Origin: an uncultured Anaeromyxobacter sp.
GTDB lineage: Bacteria > Myxococcota > Myxococcia > Myxococcales > Anaeromyxobacteraceae
Direction of reading: 5' to 3'
NCBI GenBank assembly: GCA_903855945.1
Contig: CAIOAK010000023.1
Location: 1-64,000, forward strand
DNA length: 64,000 bases
How positions within the stretch are numbered: the stretch's first letter is position 1; every line of letters starts with the position of its first letter. The translations under genes and the position numbers were made by a program. Below are positions 36,449 through 47,552 of the stretch, one piece after another. Under the pieces are notes generated by a model. That model was not told the origin of the DNA and made no database searches. It saw nothing but the letters and a program-made list of their open reading frames with translations.

Positions 36449-38314
36449 TTGAAACACGCCCGTCCATCGCGCCCCGCGGACGCCGGTCCCGGCGACGTTC
36501 GCGCCCGCCTGACCGCTGCGGCCGGTGCCTTCGCGCAGGTGCCCGGCACCTTCCGCCTCGTGTGGGCCGCCGACCGGCGCGGCACCCTCGCCATCGCCGC
36601 CCTCTCGGTGCTGGTGGCGCTCCTCCCCGCCCCGGTCGCCTGGGTCGGAAAGCTCATCGTCGATGCCGTCCTCGCCGCCTCCCGCTCGGGCTCCCTCGCC
36701 GACCGCGACCGGGTGGCGCGCCTCGTCCTGGTCGAGCTCGGGCTCCTCGCAGCCACGCTCGTGACGGGGCGCCTCCTCGGATTGCTCCGGGAGCTGCTGC
36801 GAACCCACCTCGCCAACCGTGTGAACGTCCTCATCCTCGAGAAGGCCATCACCCTCGAGCTCCGCCACTTCGAGGACCCCGACGTCCACGACAAGATGCA
36901 GAACGCACGCCGGGAGGCCTCCTCCCGCCCGCTCTCCCTCGTCATGCAGGTCTTCGGGGTGGCCCAGAACGGGGTGACGCTCGCCGCCCTGTCTGCGCTC
37001 CTCTGGCGCCTCTCCCCCTGGAGCGTGCTCGTCATCGTCGTCGCCTCCATCCCCGCCTTCGTCGCCGAGGCCCGGCTGTCGGCCGAGTCCTTCCGGGTCA
37101 ACACCTGGCGCGCGCCGGAGGGGCGGCGTCTCAACTACCTGGAGTGGATCCTCACCCGCGACTTCCACGCCAAGGAGGTGAAGCTCTTCGGCCTGGGCCC
37201 CCTCGTCCTCGAGCGTTACCGCGCCTTGCACGCGAGCTTCTACGCCGAGGACCGGAGGCTGGCGCTGCGGCGGCTGGGGAGCGGCGTCGCCTTCGGCCTC
37301 CTCGCCCTGCTCGCCTTCTACGGCATGTACCTGCTCGTGGCCGGACGAGCAGCGAGCGGCGAGATCACGCTCGGCGACATGACGCTCTACCTGGTGGTCT
37401 TCCGCCAGGGGCAGTCGGCCTTCCAGGGGATCCTGACGGCGGTGGGCGCCATGTACGAGGACTCCCTCTACATGTCGAACCTCTTCGCCTTCCTCTCCAT
37501 CTCCACAGACTCCGGCCGCGCCCGGTGCGAACCACCCGCCACCGTCCCGCGCGGAGCCCCGCTTCCCATCGCCTTCGAGGGGGTCTCCTTCCGGTATCCC
37601 GGCAAGGAGGACTGGGTTCTTCGCGATCTCGACCTCCGGCTCGCACCCGGCGAAACCCTCGGGCTCGTGGGGGAGAACGGCGCTGGCAAGAGCACCCTCG
37701 TGAAGCTGCTCCTGCGGCTGCACGACCCGACGGAGGGGCGCATCACCTACGGCGGGGTGGACCTGCGCGACCTCGACCCGGAAGACCTCCGGTCCCGCAT
37801 CGGCGCCGTGTTCCAGGACTTCGTCCGCTACCAGTTCAGCGCCGCCGAGAACATCGGGCTCGGGAACCCGGCGTCCCTGGGGGATCGGGCCCGGATCGAG
37901 GAGGCCGCCCGGCGGGCCGGCGCCGGGCCGGTCCTCGCCTCGCTGCCGCAGGGGCTCGACACCATCCTGGGGGGCTGGTTCGAGACAGGGCACGAGCTCT
38001 CCGCGGGGCAGTGGCAGAAGCTGGCGGTCGCACGGGCCTTCATGCGGGACGCGGAGCTGCTCGTCCTCGACGAGCCCACCGCCTCGATCGACGCGGAGGC
38101 CGAGCACGATCTCTTCGTCCGCTTCCGGGAACTCGCCGCGGGGCGCACCGCCATCGTCATCTCGCACCGATTCTCCACGGTCCGGATGGCCGACCGGATC
38201 GCCGTCCTCCAGCGCGGCCGGGTGGTCGAGCTGGGGAGTCACCAGGAGCTCGTCGCCCGCGGGGGGCGCTACGCCCACCTCTTCTCGCTTCAGGCCCAGG
38301 GATACCTCGACTAG
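36449..38314 (+). CDS. Fused ABC exporter, permease plus ATPase (621 aa)
   Basis: The N-terminal half has six membrane helices (ABC_membrane, about residues 40-320). The C-terminal half is the ATPase with Walker A GENGAGKS (about 410), Q-loop VFQDFVRYQFSAAENI, signature LSAGQWQKLAVARAF, and Walker B LLVLDEPTASID. The overall form is of half-size exporters such as MsbA, LmrA or lantibiotic-type pumps; the cargo is unknown. It starts at TTG 36449 with a TAGCTT box six bases before and no Shine-Dalgarno. The methyltransferase gene follows after ten bases. Confidence 0.86.
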   Translation: MKHARPSRPADAGPGDVRARLTAAAGAFAQVPGTFRLVWAADRRGTLAIAALSVLVALLPAPVAWVGKLIVDAVLAASRSGSLADRDRVARLVLVELGLLAATLVTGRLLGLLRELLRTHLANRVNVLILEKAITLELRHFEDPDVHDKMQNARREASSRPLSLVMQVFGVAQNGVTLAALSALLWRLSPWSVLVIVVASIPAFVAEARLSAESFRVNTWRAPEGRRLNYLEWILTRDFHAKEVKLFGLGPLVLERYRALHASFYAEDRRLALRRLGSGVAFGLLALLAFYGMYLLVAGRAASGEITLGDMTLYLVVFRQGQSAFQGILTAVGAMYEDSLYMSNLFAFLSISTDSGRARCEPPATVPRGAPLPIAFEGVSFRYPGKEDWVLRDLDLRLAPGETLGLVGENGAGKSTLVKLLLRLHDPTEGRITYGGVDLRDLDPEDLRSRIGAVFQDFVRYQFSAAENIGLGNPASLGDRARIEEAARRAGAGPVLASLPQGLDTILGGWFETGHELSAGQWQKLAVARAFMRDAELLVLDEPTASIDAEAEHDLFVRFRELAAGRTAIVISHRFSTVRMADRIAVLQRGRVVELGSHQELVARGGRYAHLFSLQAQGYLD

Positions 38315-38324
38315 GCTCAACCCC

Positions 38325-38915
38325 GTGCGCGGCGCCGAGCAGATCCCCTGGCTGTACGACGCCTCCATGGCAATCCTGGAGCGGCTCGGCCTGGGCACCT
38401 GGCGAAGCTGGCTGGCAGCCGGCGCCCGGGGACGCACCCTCGACCTCGGCTGCGGGACCGGTCGAAACCTGCCGCTCTTCCCCCTCGTGGCCCGCGCGGT
38501 CGGGGTGGACCCCTGCGGGGAGAGCCTCGCCCGGGCGGGTCGGCGCTCTCCGGGGGCGATGCTCGTCCGGGCACGGGCCGAGGCGCTCCCATTCCGGGAC
38601 GGCTCCTTCGACACGGTCACATCCGGACTCGTCCTCTGCTCGGTCACCGATCCGGCGGCCGCCGTCGCCGAGATGCTCCGCGTGCTCGCACCGGGAGGCA
38701 CCGTCCGCGCGCTCGAGCACGTCCGCTCCCCGCTCCCGTGGAAGGCCAGGCTCCAGGACTGGTCCCAGCCGGCCTGGACCGCCCTGTCGGGAGGTTGCCA
38801 TCCCAACCGGGACACCGAGCGGAACGTCGAGGCGGCCGGCCTCGTCATCGACCGGACCACGCTGCGCGCCCGCGACACGATGCGCCGCTTCGAGGCCCGG
38901 CGCCGGGGGGAGTGA
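38325..38915 (+). CDS. Class I SAM-dependent methyltransferase, UbiE/Methyltransf_11 type (196 aa)
   Basis: SAM-binding motif I is LDLGCGTGRNL, motif II is VGVDPCGESLARA, and motif III is LRVLAPGGTVRALEH. The sequence RSPLPWKARLQDWSQPAWTALSGGCHPNRDTERNVEAAGL is typical of methyltransferases related to the human METTL7 type and bacterial relatives. The substrate is unknown. The GTG start follows the exporter stop by ten bases, with a TAGGCT box seven bases ahead and no ribosome site. Confidence 0.83.
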   Translation: MRGAEQIPWLYDASMAILERLGLGTWRSWLAAGARGRTLDLGCGTGRNLPLFPLVARAVGVDPCGESLARAGRRSPGAMLVRARAEALPFRDGSFDTVTSGLVLCSVTDPAAAVAEMLRVLAPGGTVRALEHVRSPLPWKARLQDWSQPAWTALSGGCHPNRDTERNVEAAGLVIDRTTLRARDTMRRFEARRRGE

Positions 38916-38922
38916 CCGAGGC

Positions 38923-39873
38923 CTACCCCGCGCCGCGCAGGATCTCGACGGCGGCGGCGAGATCGGCGGGCAGCGCGGCCTCGAACCTGCGAAGCCTCCC
39001 GGTCCGCGGATGGTGAAAGGCCAGCCGCCACGCGTGGAGCGCCTGCCGCCCCGCCGCCTCGGCGGCCCGGCGGACCGGATCGTCCGGAGGGAGGCGCGCC
39101 TCCCGTCGCACGCCCCCGTAGGTCGCGTCGGCGAGGATGGGATGGCCGGCCTCCGAGAGGTGGACCCGGATCTGGTGGGTCCGGCCGGTGTGCAGGGTCA
39201 CCTCCACGAGGGCGGCCCGGTCGCCGAACCGCTCCCGGACCCGCCAGAGCGTCACCGCCCGGCGCGACCCTTCACGCGCAGTGAACTTCTTCCGGTCCCG
39301 CGGGTGGCGACCGTACGCCGTGTCGAGCTTCCCCTCGTCGGGGATCTTCCCGTGGACCAGCGCGAGGTAGGTCTTCTCCACGGTTCGCGCCTGGAACTGG
39401 GCCTGCAGCGCAGCCAGGGTCGCCTCGTTTCGCGCCACCACGAGGCACCCCGAGGTGTCCCGGTCGAGCCGGTGCACCAGCCCGGGCCGGTCGCCGCCCG
39501 GGGTCGCGCTGCCGAGTCGATGCAGGAGCGCATTCACCACCGTGGAGTGGGGGGACCCGCGGGCCGGGTGGACCACCATGCCGGCCCGCTTGTCGAGGAC
39601 GATGAGGTCCCGGTCCTCGTGGAGCACCGTGAGCGGCAGGTCCTGGGGCGCGATGGTCGATGGCTCCGGGTCGGGGATGTCGAGGGAGATCCGCTCCCCG
39701 CCGCGCAGCCGAGCCGATGCCTTGGCCGGGCGATCGTCCACCCGGACCCCGCCCCCCTCGATGAGCCGCTGCACCCGCGCCCGGGAGAGGTCCGGGGCGA
39801 GCCGGGGAACCGCCACGTCGAGGCGCAGCCCCGCCTCACCCTCGCCGGCCCGGAGTTCGCGGAGTTCCGCCAC
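38923..39873 (-). CDS. rluD: RluD-type 23S rRNA pseudouridine synthase (316 aa)
   Basis: An N-terminal S4 RNA-binding domain (LDVAVPRLAPDLSRARVQRLIEGGGVRVD) is followed by the catalytic motif HRLDRDTSGCLVVA with its Asp, then VEKTYLALVHG and HTGRTHQIRVHLSEAGHPILAD. The fused S4 domain places it with RluD/RluC enzymes that modify helix-69 type sites of 23S rRNA; RluD is the better guess. It converges on the methyltransferase gene with a seven-base gap. Confidence 0.88.
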   Translation of the reverse strand: MAELRELRAGEGEAGLRLDVAVPRLAPDLSRARVQRLIEGGGVRVDDRPAKASARLRGGERISLDIPDPEPSTIAPQDLPLTVLHEDRDLIVLDKRAGMVVHPARGSPHSTVVNALLHRLGSATPGGDRPGLVHRLDRDTSGCLVVARNEATLAALQAQFQARTVEKTYLALVHGKIPDEGKLDTAYGRHPRDRKKFTAREGSRRAVTLWRVRERFGDRAALVEVTLHTGRTHQIRVHLSEAGHPILADATYGGVRREARLPPDDPVRRAAEAAGRQALHAWRLAFHHPRTGRLRRFEAALPADLAAAVEILRGAG

Positions 39874-39885
39874 CGAACCGCCGCC

Positions 39886-40152
39886 TCACCAGATCCGGGA
39901 CTTCACGTGCCCCTTGGAGCGGAGGATGACGTCCACGATGGCGCGGTCGTAGTAGTTGGTCCTCCCGTACAGGTCGGGCGACACCCGGGATCGGTACAGG
40001 TCCCGCCCCTCCTCCAGCTCCGCGCGGAGGGAGTCGAAGAAGGTGTCCTGCTCGATGGCGCGGACGATCTTCTCCTCGTTGTAGAGGGAGACGTCGGAGC
40101 AGATGGCGCGGGCGAGCCGCATGGCCTGCTCGGGGGCCTCGATGAGGGACAT
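39886..40152 (-). CDS. Conserved-looking hypothetical protein (88 aa)
   Basis: A soluble, mostly helical acidic protein starting MSLIEAPEQAMRLARAICSDVSLYNEEKIVRAIEQDTFF and ending with YDRAIVDVILRSKGHVKSRIW. It contains no metal motif or signal peptide. It lies 12 bases upstream of rluD and seven downstream of the HTH gene on the same strand. Codon use is like its neighbours. No function can be assigned. Confidence 0.68.
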   Translation of the reverse strand: MSLIEAPEQAMRLARAICSDVSLYNEEKIVRAIEQDTFFDSLRAELEEGRDLYRSRVSPDLYGRTNYYDRAIVDVILRSKGHVKSRIW

Positions 40153-40159
40153 GGGGGGC

Positions 40160-40765
40160 CTATCTCCCGCCGCGGGGGCCGGATCCGGCCCGCTCCACGA
40201 AGGAACGGGCGACCTTCTGGCCGTCGAGCCGAAGCTCGCGGGCGATGCACATCACGATGCCGCGCAGGTAGACCGCCACCGGAAGGACGTCGAAACGCTC
40301 GCCCTCCACCTGCTCGATGTGTGCGCGGGACAGCTTCGTCCGCTCGGCGAGCTGGACGATGGTGAGCCCGCGCGCCTCGCGGGCCTGACGGAGAAGATCG
40401 CCCGTCCATTCCGCCCCCTCGGGAGGGACGAAGGGTCGGGGCAATTCCGCCGGGGGGGGGGGCGGCGAGGCGGCGGGGGCGGGAGCCGGCTCGGGCGGCG
40501 GGCGGGCGGGCGGGCGCACCTCGTCGGTGGGCAGGCGCGCGTCGTAGGCGGCCCGCGTCGGAGGGTCGATCAGGACCTGGCGGGCCTCGTCGATCCGGCG
40601 CGCCAGCGAGTTGGCCACCTCCCGTGAGAGGAGCGTGTAGGCGGCGAGGGAACCGACTCCGTAGAGGCGACGGGCCCGTTCATAGGCGCGCTCGATCTCC
40701 TCGGGCGTCGCCGAGGGAGCGATCTCCAGGAGCTCGTAGAAGCTCTGATCGAGGAATTTTCGCAC
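40160..40765 (-). CDS. J-like domain fused to a RodZ-type helix-turn-helix protein (201 aa)
   Basis: Residues about 5-72 resemble a DnaJ fold (FYELLEIAPSATPEEIERAYERARRLYG to DPPTRAAYDARL). The HPD tripeptide that stimulates Hsp70 is absent. A Pro/Ala-rich linker follows, then an XRE-like helix-turn-helix (about 120-185: GDLLRQAREARGLTIVQLAERTKLSRAHIEQVEGERFDVLP), as in cytoskeletal RodZ-type proteins. There is no membrane helix. It may be a DNA-binding or scaffold protein; function is unknown. The GTG at 40763-40765 has no strong ribosome site. Confidence 0.7.
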   Translation of the reverse strand: MRKFLDQSFYELLEIAPSATPEEIERAYERARRLYGVGSLAAYTLLSREVANSLARRIDEARQVLIDPPTRAAYDARLPTDEVRPPARPPPEPAPAPAASPPPPPAELPRPFVPPEGAEWTGDLLRQAREARGLTIVQLAERTKLSRAHIEQVEGERFDVLPVAVYLRGIVMCIARELRLDGQKVARSFVERAGSGPRGGR

Positions 40766-40842
40766 GGGATCTACAGGAAATGCTCGTCGAGCGCGGTCTC
40801 CACCTCGGCCCGAACCTACCACGGACAAAGGCGGTGACGAAC

Positions 40843-43014
40843 CTATCCTGGAGGCGGGTCGGGGAGCTTCTGGGTCAGGCGAACGGGGCGCTCCCCGTCC
40901 CGCCCGTAGAGCATCCGGTAGGCGGCATAGCTCCTGAGTACCCGCTTCACGTAGCCCCGGGTCTCCTGGATGGGGATCTCCTCCACGAACTCGTCGAGCG
41001 GGAGCGTCCCGCGCGAGCGCCACCAGGCCCGGGCGTTCCCCTCCCCGGCGTTGTAGGCCGCGAGCGCCAGCGGCGCAGACCCGCCGAAGCGCTGGAGCAG
41101 GTCTCCGAGGTAGGCGGCCCCGAGCCGGATGTTGAGACGAGGGTCGGTGAGGTCCTGTGCGGACGGAGCGGGGAGGGAGAGCTTCCGGGCCGTCTGGCCC
41201 GCGGTCCGGACCATGAGCTGCGTGAGCCCCACCGCACCGGCCGACGAGACCACCCCGGGGTCGAGCGCGCTCTCCTCCCGGATGAGAGCCTGCAGGAGGT
41301 CGGGGGGCACGCCCGCCGGGGAGGCATATCGAACCACCTCCTCCCGCCACACCGGCGGGTAGGCCATCTGCCAGACCCGCAGCCCCAGCCCGGCCGGCGG
41401 CTCCCGCAGGATCTGCCGCCCCTGGGATCGGAGGAGACGGTGCGACGCCCGGGGATCGCCGCCCATCTCGAGGAGCTCGGCGAGCAGGAGGAGTGGACCC
41501 GGGTGCTCGGGGCTCGTGGCGAGGGCTTTCCGATCCACGGCCAGGAGCTCGTCCACGGCCTCCCGGTCCATTCCGAGACGCAAGAGCTCGACACCCGCCC
41601 GGAAGTGACGGTCGGTGGCGAGCGCCCCCGAACGGTAGTGGAATCCCTTCGCGCGGGCCCCTCCGGGATGTGGGTCGGCCACCTTCTTCCCCGACTCGGA
41701 CAGGCGGGCCCGCGACAGCATCCCGTAGTAGTCACCGGGGTAGCGGCGGGCCACCTCCTCCCACGCGAGGCGGGCCCGATCGCGATCCCCCTTCCCGTTC
41801 CGCTGCGCCAGCGTGCGGCCGCGCCAGTACACGGCCCGTGCGTGCTCGTAGGCATCGTTCGCCTGGTAGAGGGCCTCGATCCGCGCGAACCCCTCCACGG
41901 CCCCGTCCAGGTCGCCGCGCTTCCGCTTCATCCAGGCCGTCCGGAAGAGGGCGTCGGCCCGGTAGTCCCCGTCCGGGTAGCGCTGCACCAGCTCCTCGAG
42001 CTGCGCGAGGGCCTCGTCCACCCTCCCCTCCCGGACGAGCAGATCCGCGGCGAAGTAGAGGGCATCGTCCGACTGGCTGTGCTCCGGATACTCCCGCGCG
42101 AACTGCCGGTAGGTGTCGATCCCCGAGACGTTCTGCACGTTCGAACGGGTCACCGAGAGCAGGTAGAGCGCGCGGGGGCGCAGGGCGGGATCCGGGCAAT
42201 TCTCCACCACCGGCGCGAGCTCCTCGGCGGCGGCCGCGTGCTGCCGGAGCTTCCGGAGCGCCTTCCCCCGCACGAAGGCCGCACGACAGGCGAGCGGTGC
42301 GTCCGCGCCCGGCGGTGGGAGCCGCTCGCCGAGCTTGCGCGCGTCGGCGAGCGCCTGCTCGTTCCGGTTCCCGTCGAGGAGCGCCTCGGCGTGGCGGAGG
42401 AAGTCCTCGTCCCCGGGCGGGCCCCCGTCCGGAGGAGGGAGCAATTCGAGCTGGGACCGGCACTCCTTCGCGTCGCCGGAGAGGGCGTGCCCGGCCCAGC
42501 ACTCGAGCAGGAGCCTTCTCGCCTCGGCTCCGCCACCGGGCTCCGCGGCCAGGATCTTCCCGGCGAGGAGCAGCGCCCGGGAGACGGGATCCCCCCGCCA
42601 GCCCTCCTTGGCCACCCGGCCGTCGAGGAGCGGGCGGAGCGCCTCCACCGCCTCCGCCCTCTTCCCCGAGCCCAGGAGGATGCGGGCCATGGCGAGCCGG
42701 GCCTGGGGCCAGAGGACCGACTCCGTGGGGATGCGACCCCAGGCTGCGATGGCGGCCTCCGGATTCGACTGGGCCTCGGCCACGGCGGCCGCGAGCGCCT
42801 CGACCCGGTCCGGGATGCTCGGGAGGAGTTCGGCCAGCCCCGGGAGGTCGCGCGCCGCTCCGTCCGCGTCCCCTGCCGCCAGCGCCGCGCGTGCCCGGAG
42901 GAAGCGAGCCTCCGCGGGGGTGCGTCGGGCCACGGAGGGTCTCACGTCGGTCTCGCTCACCACGGCCGGGAAACCGGTGGCGAGGAGGAGGGCGGCTGCT
43001 GCTGCGACGATCAT
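40843..43014 (-). CDS. Soluble lytic murein transglycosylase, Slt-like (723 aa)
   Basis: A signal peptide is followed by a long helical superstructure of tetratricopeptide-like repeats (about 30-500), then a C-terminal SLT domain. The catalytic motif is LIREESALDPGVVSSAGAVGLTQLM with the catalytic Glu, and the supporting motif is PLALAAYNAGEGNARAW. Such enzymes cleave peptidoglycan strands between MurNAc and GlcNAc, forming 1,6-anhydro ends. The length fits Slt70 with extra helical repeats. It is divergent from the sensor kinase gene. Confidence 0.9.
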   Translation of the reverse strand: MIVAAAAALLLATGFPAVVSETDVRPSVARRTPAEARFLRARAALAAGDADGAARDLPGLAELLPSIPDRVEALAAAVAEAQSNPEAAIAAWGRIPTESVLWPQARLAMARILLGSGKRAEAVEALRPLLDGRVAKEGWRGDPVSRALLLAGKILAAEPGGGAEARRLLLECWAGHALSGDAKECRSQLELLPPPDGGPPGDEDFLRHAEALLDGNRNEQALADARKLGERLPPPGADAPLACRAAFVRGKALRKLRQHAAAAEELAPVVENCPDPALRPRALYLLSVTRSNVQNVSGIDTYRQFAREYPEHSQSDDALYFAADLLVREGRVDEALAQLEELVQRYPDGDYRADALFRTAWMKRKRGDLDGAVEGFARIEALYQANDAYEHARAVYWRGRTLAQRNGKGDRDRARLAWEEVARRYPGDYYGMLSRARLSESGKKVADPHPGGARAKGFHYRSGALATDRHFRAGVELLRLGMDREAVDELLAVDRKALATSPEHPGPLLLLAELLEMGGDPRASHRLLRSQGRQILREPPAGLGLRVWQMAYPPVWREEVVRYASPAGVPPDLLQALIREESALDPGVVSSAGAVGLTQLMVRTAGQTARKLSLPAPSAQDLTDPRLNIRLGAAYLGDLLQRFGGSAPLALAAYNAGEGNARAWWRSRGTLPLDEFVEEIPIQETRGYVKRVLRSYAAYRMLYGRDGERPVRLTQKLPDPPPG

Positions 43015-43078
43015 CGGAGCCGAATCTGGGGGACGGACGGCCGCGGGTCAAGCGCGGGATCCCGGGAGCGATCTGGCC

Positions 43079-43084
43079 TAGGAT
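43079..43084 (+). promoter_or_regulatory. -10 box TAGGAT of the sensor kinase gene, likely leaderless
   Basis: TAGGAT lies eight bases before the GTG at 43093, which lacks a Shine-Dalgarno sequence. No clear -35 is seen. Confidence 0.4.
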
Positions 43085-43092
43085 TGGGACCG

Positions 43093-45286
43093 GTGGACAT
43101 CCGCGACCAGGCAGCGCTCCTCGCAGCCATCGTCACCCTGGCGCTCGCCGGGGCGGCGTTGCTCCGCTCGGCACGACCTCGGTCCTTCACCGCCTTCGCG
43201 CTCCTCTCCTTCGACCTCTTCGTCTTCTCGGCGGCCGAGTTCCTCCACGGACTCCCCGGGATCTCCCGCTGGCACGACGTGTGGAAGCGGCTCGCCATCG
43301 GTTCCGCGTCGCTGCTCCCCGCGGCGGCCCTCGCCTTCTACCTCGAGTTCCTGGGGGTGAAGCGGCGCCCCGCGCGCCGCGCGCGCGACCTCATGCTCGC
43401 CGGCTCGGTCTTCGGCATCGTCGTGGCGGTGTCGCCGCTCGCCCGCTCCGATCTCGCATCCACCCTGGTCGCGGCCTTCGTGCTGCTCGCGCTCGCGGCG
43501 GTCCTCTCCGTGGTCTGGCGGGAGGCGGCGGCCGCACCCACCCGGGCGGACCGGGCTCGACTCACCTACGTGCTGGTGGGCGCCCTCGTGGTGGGGATCC
43601 TCGCCTTCCTCGACTTCCTCCCTCGCGTCGGCATCGGCTACCCGCTCGAGGGGCTCGGGTTCATGGCCCTCACGCTGTACATGTTCCTGCTCCTGCAGGC
43701 GCTGCTCCGCCGACGCCTGCTCGACCTGCACGAGTTCCTCGGGAAGATCGCCGTCGTCGGGCTCCTCGGGATCGTTCTCGCGACCATCTACGGCGGCCTG
43801 GTCTCCTGGGTGGGTCTCCGGCCCGGGCTCTTCTTCTTCAACACGCTCGTCGCCTCCTTCGTCATCCTGGCCCTGTTCGACCCCATCCGCTCCAAGGTCG
43901 AGGAGTGGGTGGTCGTGAACCTCTTCCGGGAGCGCTACGAGATGGTCCGGGAACTGGAGACCCTCCGCGACCGGGTGGTGAACGTCATCGAGGCGGGCGA
44001 ACTGGAGCGAACGGTCCTCGACGGGCTCACCGAGACGCGTCGGGTCACGCACGCCTCGCTGTGGCTCGTGTCGGAGGACCGCCCCGGCTACCGGCGCCTC
44101 GCCTTCCGCGGACCGGAGCCGGTGACCTTCCTCGAGCCCGGGACCGCCCGTGCGCTCCTCCGGGCGGCCGGCGATGGCCGGCGCGCCGTCCTCCTCGAGA
44201 ACCTGGACCGGAGGCTCGGGGAGCTGCAGGCGGAGTACCCCCCGGCCCAGGGAGACGCCGCGGCCGTCCCCATGCCGCCGGCCGTGGGCGAGGAACTGCA
44301 GCGCATCGCCGATGCCCGGGAGGCGATGGCGCTCATGAAGGCCGGCATCTGCATGCCCCTCGTCGCGGGAGAGCGGGTGGCCGGCTTCCTCGCCTGCTGG
44401 GACGAGCGGGTGCAGGAGGCCTTCGCCTCCGACGAGATCGCCGCCCTCATCGAGGTGGCCGACCGCTGCGCCGTGGTGATCGATAATTCCAAGCTCTACC
44501 AGCAGATGAAGGAGCGCGACCGGCTCGCGGCGCTGGGCGAGATGGCCGCAGGCCTGGCCCACGAGATCCGCAACCCGCTCGCGGCCATCAAGGGGGCGAC
44601 CCAGTTCCTCGATCCCATGCGCCTCCCCGACGAAGACCGGGAGTTCCTTTCCATCATCGTGGAGGAGGTGGACCGTCTGAACGGGGTGGTGAGCGCCTTC
44701 CTCGACTACTCACGACCCTTGAAGCCCAGCCTCCACCCGGCCGACGTGGGGGAGATCCTTCAGCGCACCTTCAAGCTGCTCGCGCCTCAGGTACCGGCCA
44801 GCGTCGAGGTCGCTCTCGAGATCACGCCGGGTCTGCCCCTGGTCAGCTGCGATGCCGAACAGCTCCGGCAGGTATTCCTCAACCTGGCGCTCAACTCGTT
44901 CCAGGCCATGCCCGGCGGAGGACGGCTGGGGGTTTCGGCCACGCTGGGGCGGGACGACCTCGGCGGCTGGCGCGAGCCCCGCCACCGCGAGCCACGGGTG
45001 GAGATCCGCTTCCGGGACACCGGCCCGGGCATCGCGCCGGAAGCCCGCGAGAACGTCTTCGTCCCCTTCTACACCACGAAGGAGAAGGGCACCGGTCTCG
45101 GCCTCGCCATCAGCCAGCGACTCGTCAAGGCGCACCAGGGATCCCTCACCATCACGTCACCTCCGGAAGGCGGGGCCGAGTTCGTCGTTTCCCTCCCCTC
45201 CATCCCCCAGGAGCCGCAACCGGCGCCGCCGACGTCCCCTCTGACCGCTCGCCCCCCCCCTTCCACTCGTGCTAACAGGGTCCCCC

Positions 45287-45312
<26 letters not shown>
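43093..45312 (+). CDS. Membrane sensor histidine kinase, NtrB-like (739 aa)
   Basis: About seven membrane helices (residues 10-245, the last ones around [10 protein letters not shown]) are followed by a GAF-like sensor region (about 300-470). The kinase core has the H-box [19 protein letters not shown] (His490), the N-box [21 protein letters not shown], and GTGLGLAI. It phosphorylates the sigma54 activator encoded next. The 3' end overlaps that gene by at least 26 bases. After the G2 box the last about 40 residues are Pro-rich and lie past a nine-C run at 45252-45260, so an indel there could change the natural end. The signal sensed is unknown. Confidence 0.88.
45273..45278 (+). promoter_or_regulatory. 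Weak -10 box TAACAG before the sigma54 activator gene
   Basis: TAACAG lies eight bases before GTG 45287, inside the end of the kinase gene. It is a weak match (last base G), and there is only a poor AGGG ribosome site. Confidence 0.3.
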
Positions 45313-46699
<1,387 letters not shown>

Positions 46700-46700
46700 C

Positions 46701-47552
46701 CTACCGCTTCCCCCGCACCTGCTCGACGAGCGCGTAGGCCGCGGCCCGCGCGATCCCCCGGCCGTGCGCCACGCCCTTCGCCACCTCGCGGGGCGGTTCA
46801 CCGGCACCGAGCCTCCTGCGGATCTCCTCCTCGACCGGCTCGGCCACCTCCTCGACCGGCGGCGCGTCACCCCCGGCGACGACCAGCGTCACCTCTCCCC
46901 TCAGGTCCCCCGGGAATCGCGCCACGAGCTCCGAGAGCCGGCCGCGGGCGATCTCCTCGTGCAGCTTCGTCAGCTCGCGGGCCAGCGCGGCCTGCCGGTC
47001 GCCGAAGGCCTCCCGGAGATCGGCGAGCGTCCCGGCCGCCCGGTTCCCCGCCTCGAACAGGACGACGGTCGCCGGCACCCGCGCGAGCCACCGGAGCGCC
47101 TCGGCGCGGGCCCCGCCCTTCCGCGGCAGGAAGCCCGCGAAGAGGAAGCGATCGGCCGCGAGCCCCGAGGCCGACAGCGCCGCCAGCGCCGCCGAGGGGC
47201 CGGGGACGGGGACCACCTTCACCCCGGCCACCCATGCCGCATCCACGAGACGCGCTCCGGGGTCGGAGACGCCCGGGGTTCCCGCGTCGGTGACGAGCGC
47301 GACCGACGCTCCGGCGGTGAGGCGTGCGACGATGCGCTCCACCCGCCCCTCCTCGTCGAAGGCCGGCAGGGAGAGCAGGTCGGCGGGCCGGGCTCCGGCG
47401 TGGACGAGAAGGGTGCGGGTCCGACGGGTGTCCTCGGCCACCACCGCATCCACCCCGCGGAGGATCTCCGCCGCGCGCGGAGAGAGGTCGCCCAGGTTGC
47501 CGATGGGGGTGGCCACCACGAAGAGCGTCCCGGAGAGGATCGGTTCGGTCAC
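46701..47552 (-). CDS. rsmI: 16S rRNA (cytidine1402-2'-O)-methyltransferase (283 aa)
   Basis: A tetrapyrrole-methylase fold enzyme: LFVVATPIGNLGDLSPRA at the N-terminus, AEDTRRTRTLL, LVTDAGTPGVSDPGARLV and VPGPSAALAALSASGL are RsmI hallmarks. It methylates the 2'-OH of C1402 in the ribosomal P site. Its length matches the family. The GTG start overlaps the yraN stop by GTGA, the usual order in many proteobacteria. Confidence 0.93.
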   Translation of the reverse strand: MTEPILSGTLFVVATPIGNLGDLSPRAAEILRGVDAVVAEDTRRTRTLLVHAGARPADLLSLPAFDEEGRVERIVARLTAGASVALVTDAGTPGVSDPGARLVDAAWVAGVKVVPVPGPSAALAALSASGLAADRFLFAGFLPRKGGARAEALRWLARVPATVVLFEAGNRAAGTLADLREAFGDRQAALARELTKLHEEIARGRLSELVARFPGDLRGEVTLVVAGGDAPPVEEVAEPVEEEIRRRLGAGEPPREVAKGVAHGRGIARAAAYALVEQVRGKR

